In this document: piece by piece, positions 1 through 11,800 of the stretch | Position numbering within the stretch: position 1 is the first letter of the stretch | How the letters are laid out: every line of letters begins with the position of its first letter | Assembly (NCBI RefSeq): GCF_022458985.1 | Contig: NC_061772.1 | Location: 3,211,501-3,275,500, forward strand | DNA: 64,000 bases | Origin: Mugil cephalus | Lineage: Eukaryota; Chordata; Actinopteri; Mugiliformes; Mugilidae | Direction: 5' to 3' | Position numbers and translations under genes: made by a program | The notes under the pieces: model-generated | Told to the model about the DNA's origin: nothing | The model's database searches: none | The model's input: the letters and a program-made list of their open reading frames with translations, nothing else

Positions 1-1841
1 ATAAATGACAAGAGATGGATATTGCACTGTCTATGTAGATATCATATACTCCGTAATCCTGGCATTAACAACATCCATGCAGAAGATTTGTTTTAGTAGT
101 GATCTCAGATCTCAGTCAGTCAGGTATACTAGTCCTTTACTCCAACCAGATTAACCTGTTAACTCTATGGATGGCAGTAAATATTTTTTGGAATGTTTAA
201 TGTATTCGGCTTAAAAGATTTTCTCTTACCATATTTCCATTTCTGTTCTAACTTTCATTTTTTGTACTGTCTTGCCCTGCTTCTCTAACACCTAAATGTC
301 CCCACTGGGATCAGTAAAGTGTTATCTTATGTTGTGAGCCTTATCTTATCTTATTCAAGCATTATTTATTCTGACAATCTTTCGCAAACATCTTCATCTC
401 AGTATTATTTGCTACTGATTTTATGCAGTTCTGCAAAAGTAAACAGAGTTTGTGATCCCTTTTTCTTCTGCTGCGTTTATTCCAGTCCAGCATATTATGG
501 CCTATCTATGACCCTATGGAGTCTACTTTATTCAGTCCAAACCAGCTGATGGGTACAACGCCATAATTTTCTTTTCTTATATTTCAAGTGTGTGACAGTT
601 ATACAGAAACACATGGCTCCAGACTCCCTATCCCCATTGAGGTAGAAAGCCGTATTATGAGGTGGGGTGGATCAGGAATATCTGGTTGGCACCTAATTGT
701 CTTGACATAATCTAGCGTAGTGTTTTTGTTTTGCATTCTAAAACACCCTTGAAGATCTCTGCTAAAAGACAATATGTGTATGGTGTAAAAAATAAAAGAG
801 AAATAGAATGAAATGAAATGTACTTATCAAACTCATGTAAGGTCCTGGAAAACAAACAAAACTAAATTGATTAACCTTAATACCTTCTTATGTTAAGCTG
901 TTCAAAGTGTTCTTTCCTATAATGTAAAAGATACCATGGAATCGTCATATATTACTGGTATTGATAGATTCTGCAGTTGTTGATGTTGTTGTTGACAAAA
1001 ACGGATGCCTAACGGACCGGTGATTTCCCCCAGTGTCTGGGTGCCTGCTGCCTGCTAGTCACTCTGTCCTAGATCTAATTTCACCTGCCTATAAACACAC
1101 GCACTGTAGGACAAACTGTCTCTGCACCCACTCTATTAATGAAACACCCTGTCGATGACATAACATAACTGTTTTTGTTAACACTCGCCATACACAACTG
1201 ACTGTGAGCTAAAAGATCAGGAAGTTTTCCCAAGCGTATGCAATGCTTCTAAAACAAGTTATACGGACAATGTTCAGATCGAATAATAAGCCAGCAACAG
1301 TGTGTGGCCAGAGAACAAAAGACCGATCAAATACAAGGCTTATAGACGCTAGTGTTGCTCAGTGATGCAGAGACATTTACATTTCGACTTACCTGACTCG
1401 ATATAATGATGATGATATAAGGTTTTTCTTGTACAGTAAAGGTCCAGCAATCTTGCTTCTCTTCCGAGGTTGTTTTGACCCAAAAGTTGTTTATCTGTGA
1501 GAGAAGGTCCTCCCTCCGTCTTGAAACGTCACTAAACCCCGCCCAACAATACGGGGCCACACTGCGTTTCCACTACGTCATAATGTATGTCAACAAACAC
1601 AGTGTCCTCGGCATCGAGGTAAAAATTGCAACACTGGCAGAAACCGTGTTTTGATTTTCGTTATATTACCTAGAAGAAGTTATTTGTTGCTGCTTAATAC
1701 CGGTTACATATCCTGAGTTCGATGTAAAAGTGGTTAATATTATATGTTACCGCCTTATACTGGAGGGGAAGAAGAACAACTTCTGTGAAAAGTAGTTCCT
1801 TACTTTGTTTTTTTTCTTCATCTATAATGTCTTTCCATATG
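1..1841. other. left flank, no gene recognised
   Basis: Apart from a retrotransposon-like tail at 241..352 I see no convincing exon. Open frames here start only at GTG and show no family resemblance. One minus-strand frame at 1393..1560 ends in a consensus-looking donor at 1392/1391, but it has no ATG and an in-frame TAG lies just upstream, so I do not call it. Composition is AT-rich, like an intron or intergenic DNA. Confidence 0.5.
241..352 (+). repeat. 3' tail of a fish non-LTR retrotransposon
   Basis: The stretch has the form typical of the 3' end of several fish LINEs: a 'ctaaatgtccccactgggat' segment, then 'cagtaaagtgttatctta', then short TTATC-type tandem units (rttatcttatcttat). Known copies end in 'gggattaataaaggatatct' followed by (TATCT)n. 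Only the tail is present, so this would be a heavily 5'-truncated insertion. The family cannot be named from so little sequence. Confidence 0.45.
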
Positions 1842-2204
1842 TTAACCCTTCTATTATCTTTGGGGTCAATTTGACTCCATTCAGTGCTTAATGTCTCTAA
1901 TTATATGATTTACACAATTGTTTTTGCTACAGTGTTAAGCGATATAAAGCCACTTAAACATATATCCAATTTAAGGCCAATCAGTGAGATTGTATGGTGA
2001 TCTACGTATTTCTCCGTAGTGAGAACAGGTATTCTGGATGTAGATATGTGGGGTGTGGTGGGGGGTTGTTTATTTAAAGAGCTATTTGGGTAGTCACCAA
2101 AAGTACCTGACACATAAATGTGGGAGGAAAATAACTGTAATCATTTTCTGGCGGTTTAATTTCAAAATGACCCAAACTATAAAACGTGTTAACAACAGGG
2201 TTAA
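1842..2204. mobile_element. piggyBac-like MITE flanked by TTAA
   Basis: TTAA at 1842..1845 and TTAA at 2201..2204 flank an insert of about 355 bp that begins CCCTTCTATTATC and ends GTTGTTAACAACAGGG-like, so both ends read CCCT inward from TTAA. Just inside each end, in inverted orientation, is the motif TTTGGGGTCAATTTGA (left) or TTTGGGTCATTTTGA (right, reverse complement). Duplicated TTAA with CCCT-type termini is the signature of piggyBac elements, and the GGTCAATTTGAC motif is common in fish non-autonomous copies. No transposase is encoded. The superfamily call is inference from the termini. Confidence 0.55.
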
Positions 2205-2559
2205 ACAGTGTAACATCTATATCAGATTTCAAGTCCAGTACATCAAAACAGCGCTGTTTATGTAGTGCGAATGTTCACTCTTCGATTTTATAACGCTGCT
2301 CGGTGCGTTGTTAAAAAGGCCTAAATCGCCGAAACATAAAAGTCTACTTCTTTTGTTTTTTTTTTTTTGTTTTTTTTATTTAATAGGAATAGCCACATAG
2401 TAATCAACATGTGTTTGTTTTTACAAAATATTCTGATACATCTTAAAACGAACACTTACATTTCCCCTACGTTTAGAGTATCGAGAGGAAATATCTTGGC
2501 TCGATTATATACTCTTTGGTATCGTTTTGAAAGCAGGAAGTAGATGGGACCGCCGCTAA

Positions 2560-2651
2560 TCCCATGCAAAGATCATATCTTCTTTCGGGGCTAGCCGAAC
2601 GCATGTGTAGAGCAAAGATTAACACAGCGCACAGTTACAACAGGACTAAAG
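2560..2651 (+). other. possible non-coding first exon of c19orf12
   Basis: The sequence before 2652 ends ACTAAAG and is followed by a consensus donor GTAAGAAAT. It lies 1 kb upstream of the first coding exon, on the same strand, with no coding potential of its own. Human C19orf12 also has 5' non-coding exon sequence. The start of this exon is not determined. This is a placement by splice signal and distance only. Confidence 0.3.
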
Positions 2652-3633
2652 GTAAGAAATGCGAAGTTATTCTAACATCTGTGTGACTGTTACAGCTGTC
2701 TTCTGTCTCATTTTACATTACAACAAATGGTGAAGTGACTTTTTAGCTATTAAAAAACAGAAGAAACTTTTTAAATTTTAGATGAACAGTCGCTGATTAA
2801 AATGGTTCCGTTATGTTATTGGAATGCACACTACATAAACGTCGGCATGTTTGTTTAACTATTTCTCGAATAAGTGGACGCTCACTCACACCAAATCCAT
2901 TAAAAAAAGTGGCTACTTTCAAACAATGAATTCTAAAGAGTGGTAGACAGATATGATTCCGGTAACACAGTGAGAGTGACATTAATGTTCGAGGTATTTA
3001 CTTTTTCAAACATTACATTCTGGTAAAAGTTTATTTGTTTACGTTTATGCTATGTTGAATTCACAAGTAAAAGTGAAACCATATTGTCCAGGCGGTTATG
3101 TATTCACGTTCAGTTTTCCCCTCCTCCAAAATCTGTGACATTAATTTGAGAGCAGGTTCATGAAAAGAGTTTTGAATATTGTGTATGAGTATGGATATGG
3201 GTCTAGTGCCAGTTTATATCAAAATTGTGTCAGTGCAACCTCTCACCAGTAGCTACTCTTAATACCTCTGTCACTATCCCAGTTTACATGCAGTGCAAGA
3301 AAATCGAATAACTGTTCTTTTCCTCCACACTAGGTGGCGATAGTACTTTTTTTTCTCGTACGTAATGTTCGCGCTACTTCTGGTGCACATACGTTGCGCG
3401 ATATCCTTCAAACTGTTCTTCTAGCGGCTCCGTTTAGCTTCTCCTTCTTCTTCTGCGACTGGCTTTCTCATCCTCATGTTCACTGTCAGTTAGCAGAAGA
3501 CAAAATGCAAATATAAAGCATTAAGGTACAATATAGATTAAAAAAAGACAGATGTTCGTTTCTTTTTAATATCTTTGTTTTGATAAATTGTTGCCTGCCC
3601 GCTCTCCTGTCTCACCAGAGGCTCAGCACCAGG

Positions 3634-5210
3634 ATGGCTCCACGTATGGATGATGTGATGCGTTTGTGTTGTGAATTATCAACTCACAATGAGGTCAAGG
3701 TCGCTGTGAAAAACTCTGCCAAAGGAGCAGCGGTGGCGGGAGGAAGTGCCTTTGTAGGCGGCCTGCTCGGTGGACCTCCGGGGATTGCTGTTGGTAAGCA
3801 CTTGAGCATGGACACAGTATTTTCTGAAAGAGACGTTGTGGTTTATAGAGCAATGTTCCAAATGTGAAAAGGAGTGTTGAGATTGGGACATCTACAATGT
3901 ACCCTGCCTTGAAGGAAAATATAAAAAAGTTTGAGTAGGTCATTATTCACTGGCTGACCAGTTCACTTACACACATTCTAGACATGATCAGTTTGTTTTA
4001 CAGAACTTTTATCCGGGTTACTTATTGGCTTAATATTTATAGTAATAAGCTGCTTTTCTTTTTCCTAATGCTTTTATATTTATGAGTTTACAAACAAAAA
4101 AACTACGTGACTAGAAATTGAGCCTACGAAGACAATTGCAAATTAAAATTTGGGGATAGAAAAGCAAACTATAGCCTAACTGACACATTTGAAGGTACAG
4201 GGCAACAATAACTTCAGGTTCACTTTCCTTGTAGCTCTGTTTTAGTCTCCACCAACTGTAGAACTGCTAAATGCTGTGCTCATTGTTGGGCATGTTACTT
4301 TTAAAAAGTAATTAGTTGTAGTTACTAGTTACTTCTCCCAAAAAGTAACTGAGTTAGTAACTGAATTACTCCACTATAAAAGTAACTAGTTACCAGGGAA
4401 AGTAACTATTGCGTTACTCTTCTTCTTTTTTTTTTAAAGTTTAAATATGTTTAATAATTTGAATTTAGCAGGTTTCACAAGCCAGTTGCATAGAGTAGAA
4501 TTGTATAGACAAGTACTTACACAGAACTTCTAATATTTATTGCGCCTCAGACATACTCGACAACTCTGTTGTCTCAAAGAACGCCACAGGAAATCCTTCC
4601 TGCCGCAAGCCATACACCTGTTCAACTCCTCATCTGTATGTGACAGATAACACTCATTATTATTATTACATTATTATTTCTTTTCCTTCCTTTTATACAC
4701 TTTTTGTTTCAATTCACTTATTTTTATAATTCTGTAAATAATGTATATATAGTATAATGTGTTTTTTTTCCTGCAACACGCACACACATATATATATATA
4801 TATTATGTATGGTGTTGAGTGCCTGTACTTTGCTGCTGCTTTGGTGTCTTGCAGGTTTACTTCACATCTGTGCACTCTTACTTTCGATTTGTACTGCTAC
4901 TGTACGTGACCATTCACCTACCATGTCCTCTGTCTCTCTGCCAGGTGGAGTAGTGGGTGGCTTCTTGGGCAGCTGGCTGACTAGCGGTCAGTTTCGTCCT
5001 CTGCCTCAGATCCTGATGGAGTTGCCGCCGGCTGAGAAGCAGAAGCTCTACAGGGACATCACTGCTGTCTTAGGCAACCTGGACTGGACAGATGTGGCTC
5101 AGCTCATTGCACTTGTGATGGGCAATGCCACTCTCCAGCAGCAGGTCACTGCGGCACTGCTGAACTATGTAGCCAAGGAGCTCAAAGCAGAAGTGCGTTA
5201 TAAAGACTGA
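3634..5210 (+). CDS. c19orf12: C19orf12 homologue (MPAN/NBIA4 protein family)
   Basis: Two coding exons, 3634..3793 and 4945..5210, join with phase 1 at GTAAGC/...CCAG to give 141 aa, the length of the shorter human isoform; the start ATG aligns with that isoform's Met. Residues 31-68 form the family's glycine-rich hydrophobic hairpin ([17 protein letters not shown] then [13 protein letters not shown]), thought to be membrane-inserted. Downstream follow [20 protein letters not shown] and a C-terminal helical segment ending AELRYKD-like (KAEVRYKD). The human protein is found at mitochondria, ER and their contacts; it is linked to lipid homeostasis and autophagy, and recessive loss causes neurodegeneration with iron accumulation. 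Exact molecular activity is unknown. The probable acceptor of exon 2 is at 3618. The single intron between coding exons carries transposon debris. Identification is very secure. Confidence 0.93.
4284..4420. repeat. GTTAC-rich non-autonomous DNA transposon end
   Basis: About 135 bp in the c19orf12 intron consist of repeated AGTAACT / AGTTACT motifs in both orientations (for example aaaagtaactagttaccagg), starting TGTTGGGCATGTTACTTTT. Very similar sequence is scattered through teleost genomes and is usually classed as a hAT-type non-autonomous element; that class is from memory. Only one end region is recognisable here, followed by a T-run. Confidence 0.45.
4535..4790 (+). mobile_element. LINE (non-LTR) 3'-end fragment
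   Basis: From 4585 a frame reads [17 protein letters not shown] and stops at 4648..4650. This resembles the extreme C-terminus of fish non-LTR reverse transcriptases, which often end with FxPxAIxLxN just before the stop. An AT-rich tail with 'tttataattctgtaaataatg' follows, like a 3' UTR. The insertion is 5'-truncated and sits in the c19orf12 intron. The family (Rex/L2/CR1-like) is not resolved. Confidence 0.5.
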
Positions 5211-5582
5211 GTTACGGCTCCACTTGGACTTTTCCAGACTGCCAAACACAAACAGAGTCCCATATGGTGTGTTCTGCACAAAGCTCAAGGACCTGTGAAT
5301 TATGGGGTTTCACTTTCATAAATGCATTACAAGTTCTATCTCTCCAAACTAGGGACAAATGTTTCTGAATAATGTGTGGACATCGACCTTAGCACAAATA
5401 ATGTTTTTCTGTAGTGGACTGATATCATTGTCAGTTTTCTTCTGGGCTTTGTAAACTAAACAAACCACTCCTCGTGCCTAGAGAGTAATTTATAATTAAT
5501 ATTGTCATCTCCTTATTTTCACACTCTGTATCAGGGTCCTTATCAAGGTCACCAACACACACATATATATGTGTGTGTGTAA

Positions 5583-5588
5583 AATAAA
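5583..5588 (+). terminator. poly(A) signal of c19orf12
   Basis: AATAAA occurs 373 nt after the c19orf12 stop codon, just after a (TG)n run. It is the first canonical hexamer downstream and gives a 3' UTR of ordinary length. Confidence 0.55.
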
Positions 5589-6259
5589 CATTTGAACTGT
5601 GTGAGATTTTGAGTCATCAATTGCTAAATTCTCTAGGCTGAAAGGGCACACTAAAAACAAAAAACACAAAATGCTTACAACATGACTTCACACTGCCTCT
5701 TTATAACATGGCAAATTCTTGTTGATCTAATGGTGTGGCTTACTATAGAATAAAATACAAATCTGTTTTCTGACTAGAAATGTAGTTCTTAAAAGTTAGC
5801 TAGCTTCACAGTCAATCTCCTTTTAGCTCTGTTTTGGTCTCCACCAACAATGTGTCTCTAACTGCTAAATGCTCCTCAGCTAGTTTCTAACATTTGCTAG
5901 ATTCAGCTGGAGATGGTAATGAGATTGGTTGGAGTGAGTTGCAATGAATGAATGAATTTGAGACTCTCAAATGTTTCTGGAGCTGAGGGGACAGCGCAGT
6001 CCTGGAATATCTCTCTTTTGTATCTTAACCTAATACTATGTGATATGTTGTGCTAGTTTAAATTGCAAACCTGAGCTTACTCTTTCCTGTTGGTGTAAAG
6101 CAGACATGAAAACTAGAACCACTAGAGGTTTTTAAGTGAAAGACAGTGACCGGTGAGGTTTGTAATGCAGCCAAACCCATGCAAGTTTCAGGTACGCTGT
6201 AGGATGTAGTTACATGAAGTGTTCTTTCCTTTTTTCTTTTTTTAAATGAAAAGCCAAGA
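5589..6259. other. spacer between convergent genes
   Basis: This lies between the c19orf12 poly(A) signal and the probable end of the ap2a2 3' UTR. I see no gene or named repeat in it. Confidence 0.4.
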
Positions 6260-8896
6260 AATCTGTTTGCAAAAGATTTATTGGTAAACGCAATATTCAG
6301 TTGCTATTTACATCCCATTTAGAAAGCAACACCATATCCAGTCTCTTTTTTTTTTCCTTTGCAGCATAATCCTTTGGTACACAAAAAGGAGACACAGCAA
6401 TTGTTACAAGGCACAAAGAGTCACAGCACTGTGACATGGTCTAAATGTGAGGGCTGAGGCCCGAATAGCTACAGTACACGGTACAATTGTTCAGCATTAC
6501 CTCGTACCTCAAGTTCCACCTAAACACTACTTAACATTAGAACACAGTGAGCCCATGAAAATAAGTGTCCCTGTGGCTTTTTGTTGGAGTTATTTTGAGT
6601 CTACAAGGCTATATGAGGCACGTTGTCTTTTAACAGTCCCATTTAAACCCTCTATTCAAAGCTCTAACGCAGAAGATGATTCATTACAATCTGTGCTAGT
6701 GTTATGAAATGGCATCCACTTCCTGTCTATTACATTTGTGCACTGTCTAATCATTAGACATCATCATCATTCATTCAATCATTAATGTCTTGTGACCATC
6801 AGAGTCGGTTCAGAGCGTTTGATTACTTTGCACCTTGGTTCTGGCACAGCCTTCAGCCAAAGCTCCATCACTGTGGTAACCAGCATTAGGCAGCTGGAAG
6901 AGCATGACAAACTACTGCATGTCATGGCACCAGCCACCTCACTCTAGGTTTAGTAACCAGTATAAAATGTGAATACACATTATTATTACAACACAGCAAT
7001 GCAGCGTGTTATTTAATGCTTTAATCTTTTACTACATTATTGCCTTTAAGTCAAGAATGAATGAGCAGTTTGACAAAATTCCAGTCTAACAGAGTGATAA
7101 AGGATGACTTGACGTGATTTTCTTCTTCACAGATCCCTTAATGTAAAAAGACTACAAAAAAGGGAACAATCGTACTAGAGGAAAGAGAGACTCTAAACTT
7201 CCAGGCCTGTCAGAGAAACTACAGTGGCCGTCAGTTCAACGTAACAATGTAAAAAGGTGCTCTGTAGAGCCACTGTTTGATTTGTCTGTTGAGTTACAGA
7301 TGAGTTACTATAGACACACGGTCTTCTCTTATCTATGAAATGTTTTCAGCCAGAAAGGGCTCATTCTAAGGTATCAAAACACTATTGTGAACTGTTGTTC
7401 CTGAGCCTGAATTAATCCAACTATGTCTTCTCTGTCCTCCTTGTATGTGCACACACATGCCAATAAAGCTGACTCTGATTTGGTGCTGAGCAGGTAGCCT
7501 ACTCCGGGGTTACCTGAGCATTTTGCTGCGACATGAGAACAGTCATATTTAACCCTACATGTTAAGCCCTGATTGACACGTTAAACATACTGTCAAGCAG
7601 TCTTTTAAAGTCATCCTTTGTTCTATTCATTGGTAGCAAATATGAAACTTCACTCTTGATACACATAAATACACACCATTGTAAATCCCACCTGGGACAT
7701 TCACATTTCAAATGAGCAGCTAAATAAAATGGCACACAATGACATTGGCTGGCTTTGCCTTCTGGAACCATCCTGCCCAGTTGGGACCTCTTGGGTTTAA
7801 CAACAACAATTATTACAGACATCTCCCAGCTGTGAAAGTTACTAACCAACTAGAGGTGGATGAGGGACAAAGCCAGGCTTTACACTAGGCATCAAATGTA
7901 GCATGATGGATTACAACAGAGGTACATACCATAAGAACAAGAAATATACCATACATCACTGAAATATAGTATTTTGCTAGTTTGGCAATGCTTTGAAAAT
8001 AAATGTATTTAGGTGATAGTACCATGTGTGGCAGCGCTTTAGAACAGCTGCATGTTCTAGTGGAAGATCATTTCTGATCCCGACATAGTAACAAAAAATG
8101 TCCAGGCACAGCTGTGTGGAGTTAAGAAGACATTCTAGAAATAAAAACAGAAAGCAAGTTCCATCACAATAAGGAATTCCTACTTAGTGTTCTATATCTT
8201 CTTTATGCCATTTTATCCAAATATCTGTAGAATCCATGCAAATAACAAAAAAAAAAAAACATTGCACATAGATGTAACATCTAAAGTCCATGGTTTGCTA
8301 AAATGCATAAATGCTAAGCTTTTCCTCCTGAGATAATATATGAGTAAAACTGGTGAAATGAGTAAGCATTGTGACATGAATATAAGAATTCTCTCGTCAA
8401 CATCTATCCGCTATTGTGAAGTAACTTTTTAGAAGTGCAGAGTGGTTCTATGCAACAGTTGTTCGACGCTCAATGAAAACAAAAGTCTCTTATAAATACT
8501 ATCAGAACAACTGACCTGTCTGCCGAGACCATTGGTAAGACTACAATCACATAAGAGTTAACTCAGTCTTATTAATGCTTCAAAACGTTTGAAGAAGTAG
8601 TAACCACGAAGCAAAATGCATAGTTCCTAGAGTGTTCAAAACAGAGAAGCTTCACAACACTTCAGAGGAGCAATCAGAGCTTCTTGCAGTGTCCACAATA
8701 TGTCGGCTCGGTGCCCACACTATAAGTACACACGATGAGTACAAAGCAGCTTTAAAGCAGTAACATAATAGTAAACTTATGTGCAATTAATTTCCATGTA
8801 AAGCATGTCAAATAAAAAACAAAACAATGTACACTGTACAATATAACAATGCCAATCTAAAGTGAGAGTTGTATGAAGGTTGGTGCTGTGTTGGGT
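6260..8896 (-). other. long 3' UTR of ap2a2 (inferred)
   Basis: No exon-like coding sequence is present. On the minus strand the first clear AATAAA after the ap2a2 stop is at 6282..6277 (plus-strand TTTATT), which would give a 3' UTR of about 2.6 kb. At 7435..7485 a plus-strand string (gccaataaagctgactctga) resembles the 3' tail of a fish retroelement. The extent is inference and needs transcript data. Confidence 0.4.
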
Positions 8897-11800
8897 CTAA
8901 AACTGTTCAGAGAGCAACTCACACAGTCTCTGAGACACAGAGCCTCGGCTGGTCCGGAGAGTGAGACGGTACATCTGAACAGAAAACACTCAGTTACTCA
9001 GGCCATCCGGTTATTCAATGCAGGGATGGGTGGATGTGCGTGTTTGTGTGTGTGTATCCTCACCTGTGCTTGTATATTGGGCTCGAGTCTGAGGAGGCAG
9101 CCCACCTGAGTGTTCTTCGTGTGGATGACTCCAGCTCCAACAAAGTTTGCTGGATTGGGATCAACTCCCTCCAACAAAGCTACACCAAAGCCTGTGATCT
9201 AAAGGGATTTATCAGACAAAAAAACATGATTACACAGATGCGATCCATCCTTGACCTCGCAGGGTGGCTTTCCTTGCAGCAAAACGAAAGCGTGCTTCTG
9301 CTTCATTTGTTGGACAACTCTCTTTTCCAGAGCCCATCATGTATGTACCTCTACTGCTTTGTCCAATTTAGTTTAGCTTCATTTAAATGAACAAGAAGAA
9401 AAAATAAAAAATAAAAAAAAAGTGTCAATTCAAAAGAAGGAAGGTTTTTATTTTCTAAAAGGCTGAAGACTGTCTAGAGCTGAGCAGATGAGACTGCTCA
9501 CCTTGGCCTTGGTGACATCTGTGTCCATTGGGTGTTTGGCTTTGAAGATGTTCTGAACTTCTTGCTGAGGGCTGACAACACAGAAGTGAGAGAAAATAAT
9601 TACTCCCCTCCATGAATGGGACGCTGTTCTTGGCAATACAGTCCAAGACATCTTTACAGTGTGTCCAGTGTAGTCATACATAAACATGTTGTTTCATGAA
9701 ATCCTTTAGGAAACAACAGACAAAATGTAACATGGCATTCAGATCAGTGTAGGGTTACGGAACATTGGTGCATTGATAATGGAAGTTAAGGCTTACGCTC
9801 CAAGCTGCTTCCAGCGTTGGAAGAAGTCTTGGGATGTCATCTCCGTGGGCTGAAAAAACTTGTTCAGCATCACAGGGAGTTTCACTGCAATTTTCTGAAA
9901 AGCTCCGCCGTATCTGTTCTCATGCACAGAGTCAGAAATGAGCAAATATCCTCCAGTATGAAGTGACTAATTACATCCAAATTCAAGAGTGCATTCACAC
10001 ACCAACCTGAGCTGAACGTTGAGGACCGGTGCATCAGTGAAATCTGACACACATTCAATGTTGAGGATCTGTTGGACTTGAGCCCCGCCTTCTATTACGG
10101 GGTCTACTGCCTTAGCATGGACATTCAGCTGTGGAGGCAATGGTCAAGGATTCTACACACACTAACATACAGTACGTCTCAGTGTAGTTACTGCGTTTAG
10201 CAGCAAGTATTCATACCCATCCACATATTGGAGATAACCCTTGGCTGGAAAGCAGGAGCAGTACTTGCTGATTTAGTTACTTATTAGTAAATTCCCCAGG
10301 CCTAGTAAAGAACAATCAACTTTGTCACAAGGATTTATCAAGAAGAGCAAAGGATATGGGTTTTGAGTACCTCAGGACAAGTCACTGACGAGGAGAAGCT
10401 GAGGAACTGGGTAGTTGTCTTGTTGCCATAGAACACATACATGCGACCTGGGGGAAAACTACAGATTAATCATGTCTCTGTTTCCCAGAGTTTCTCACAT
10501 CTGGCCAGATTTGAAATTACTCTTATTTCACAATGGATTCTTACCATTGTTCTCTAATGGTAGTCTGACAGACTACAGATCTTTTAAAACTACGCCTAAA
10601 ACTGATTAAGTCTGTTAAGATTTCACAAACGATGCAGACCTCTAAACTACTGGAGGAAAGTAGTACTTTACAGCTGCTCACCCAGGTTCTGCCGGTACTC
10701 AGACTTCAGTCCAATCTGTAACAGCTGGTTCTCAAATATAACTCCATTATTCTTACAAACAAACCTGGAATTTACAAGCACACAATAACAAAGTTACAAC
10801 AAGGAAAGGATGAGTACAACACATTATGTGGTGTATATATATGCAACCAAATATACAATCATGTCATAGCTGGAGACACAGAGTTCCTCAACATAATAGC
10901 ATTTACAAACAGATCCAACCCAATTTCATTCTCTTGCCTGGGAAATTGTTCTTCTGACACATCTATGGATGCAGGGACAGAACTGTCAGAAAAGACATCA
11001 ACTAGCAGACCGGCTCCTGCTGAGGGGGGTGAGTTTAGATTGAGCATGTCTGTAAAGGAGTGGGTGGAATCCTAGGAGAGAAACACCAGCAAACATCATG
11101 CCATCAGAATCTACACAGAAACACACCAGGATCTAAACAGGACCGCACACTGCATTTGTGTTTAAATGTGTACTAAACTGTTCAAAGGAAGTGAATCACT
11201 CTTAAAAATGTAAACAGTATAATCAGATTTGATTAGTATTACACATAATAACTTCCACGGAGACACTGCACCAATCAAACTAAATATTCCAATTATTGAA
11301 ATGTCAAAAGAAAATTTATGAAATATCCAACTGGAAAATATAAAATGTGTGAGGTGTTTTCGAAGGATCCAAGTACTTATACAGTAGCTGTACTGCACTG
11401 GTGATGAATACTTATGTAAATCACCATACTATTTGTATGTTTGTTGTATCTCACTATCACGACTCTACATTATGGGACTTGAGTAAGATGGGTTTGTACA
11501 TGACAGCAGGTTGAGGGTCTTTCAAGTGAAGGAGAAGACTGAAGAAGAAGACTAGGAGAATGATAGAGGGTGAATGAATGCACAAGTCAAAGTAAATGTT
11601 GAGGAAACACAAATGGAGGGAAATAAAATTAAAATTCTACAAGCTGTAAATACCTGCAAAATTAATGAACCATATACAAGAATAAACAGTATATGACTGT
11701 ATATAATGTTTACGAGATGCAGGTTGGTTTTTGGGGTAAGATTTGAATGTGGGATAGAACAGGACATACTGTGGCAAAAATACAATATGTCTCGTATTTG

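Noticed and set aside
1327..1560. Minus-strand 77-codon frame ending near a good GTAAGT donor (1392)
   Set aside because: It begins with GTG, has no ATG, an in-frame TAG lies just upstream, and no family is recognised. At most a non-coding exon of an unseen gene.
10215..10245. Possible micro-exon in ap2a2 between 10371 and 10128
   Set aside because: A CAG and a GTATG flank a short frame on the minus strand, but it does not resemble the expected DDLQ-type residues and the phases already close without it.
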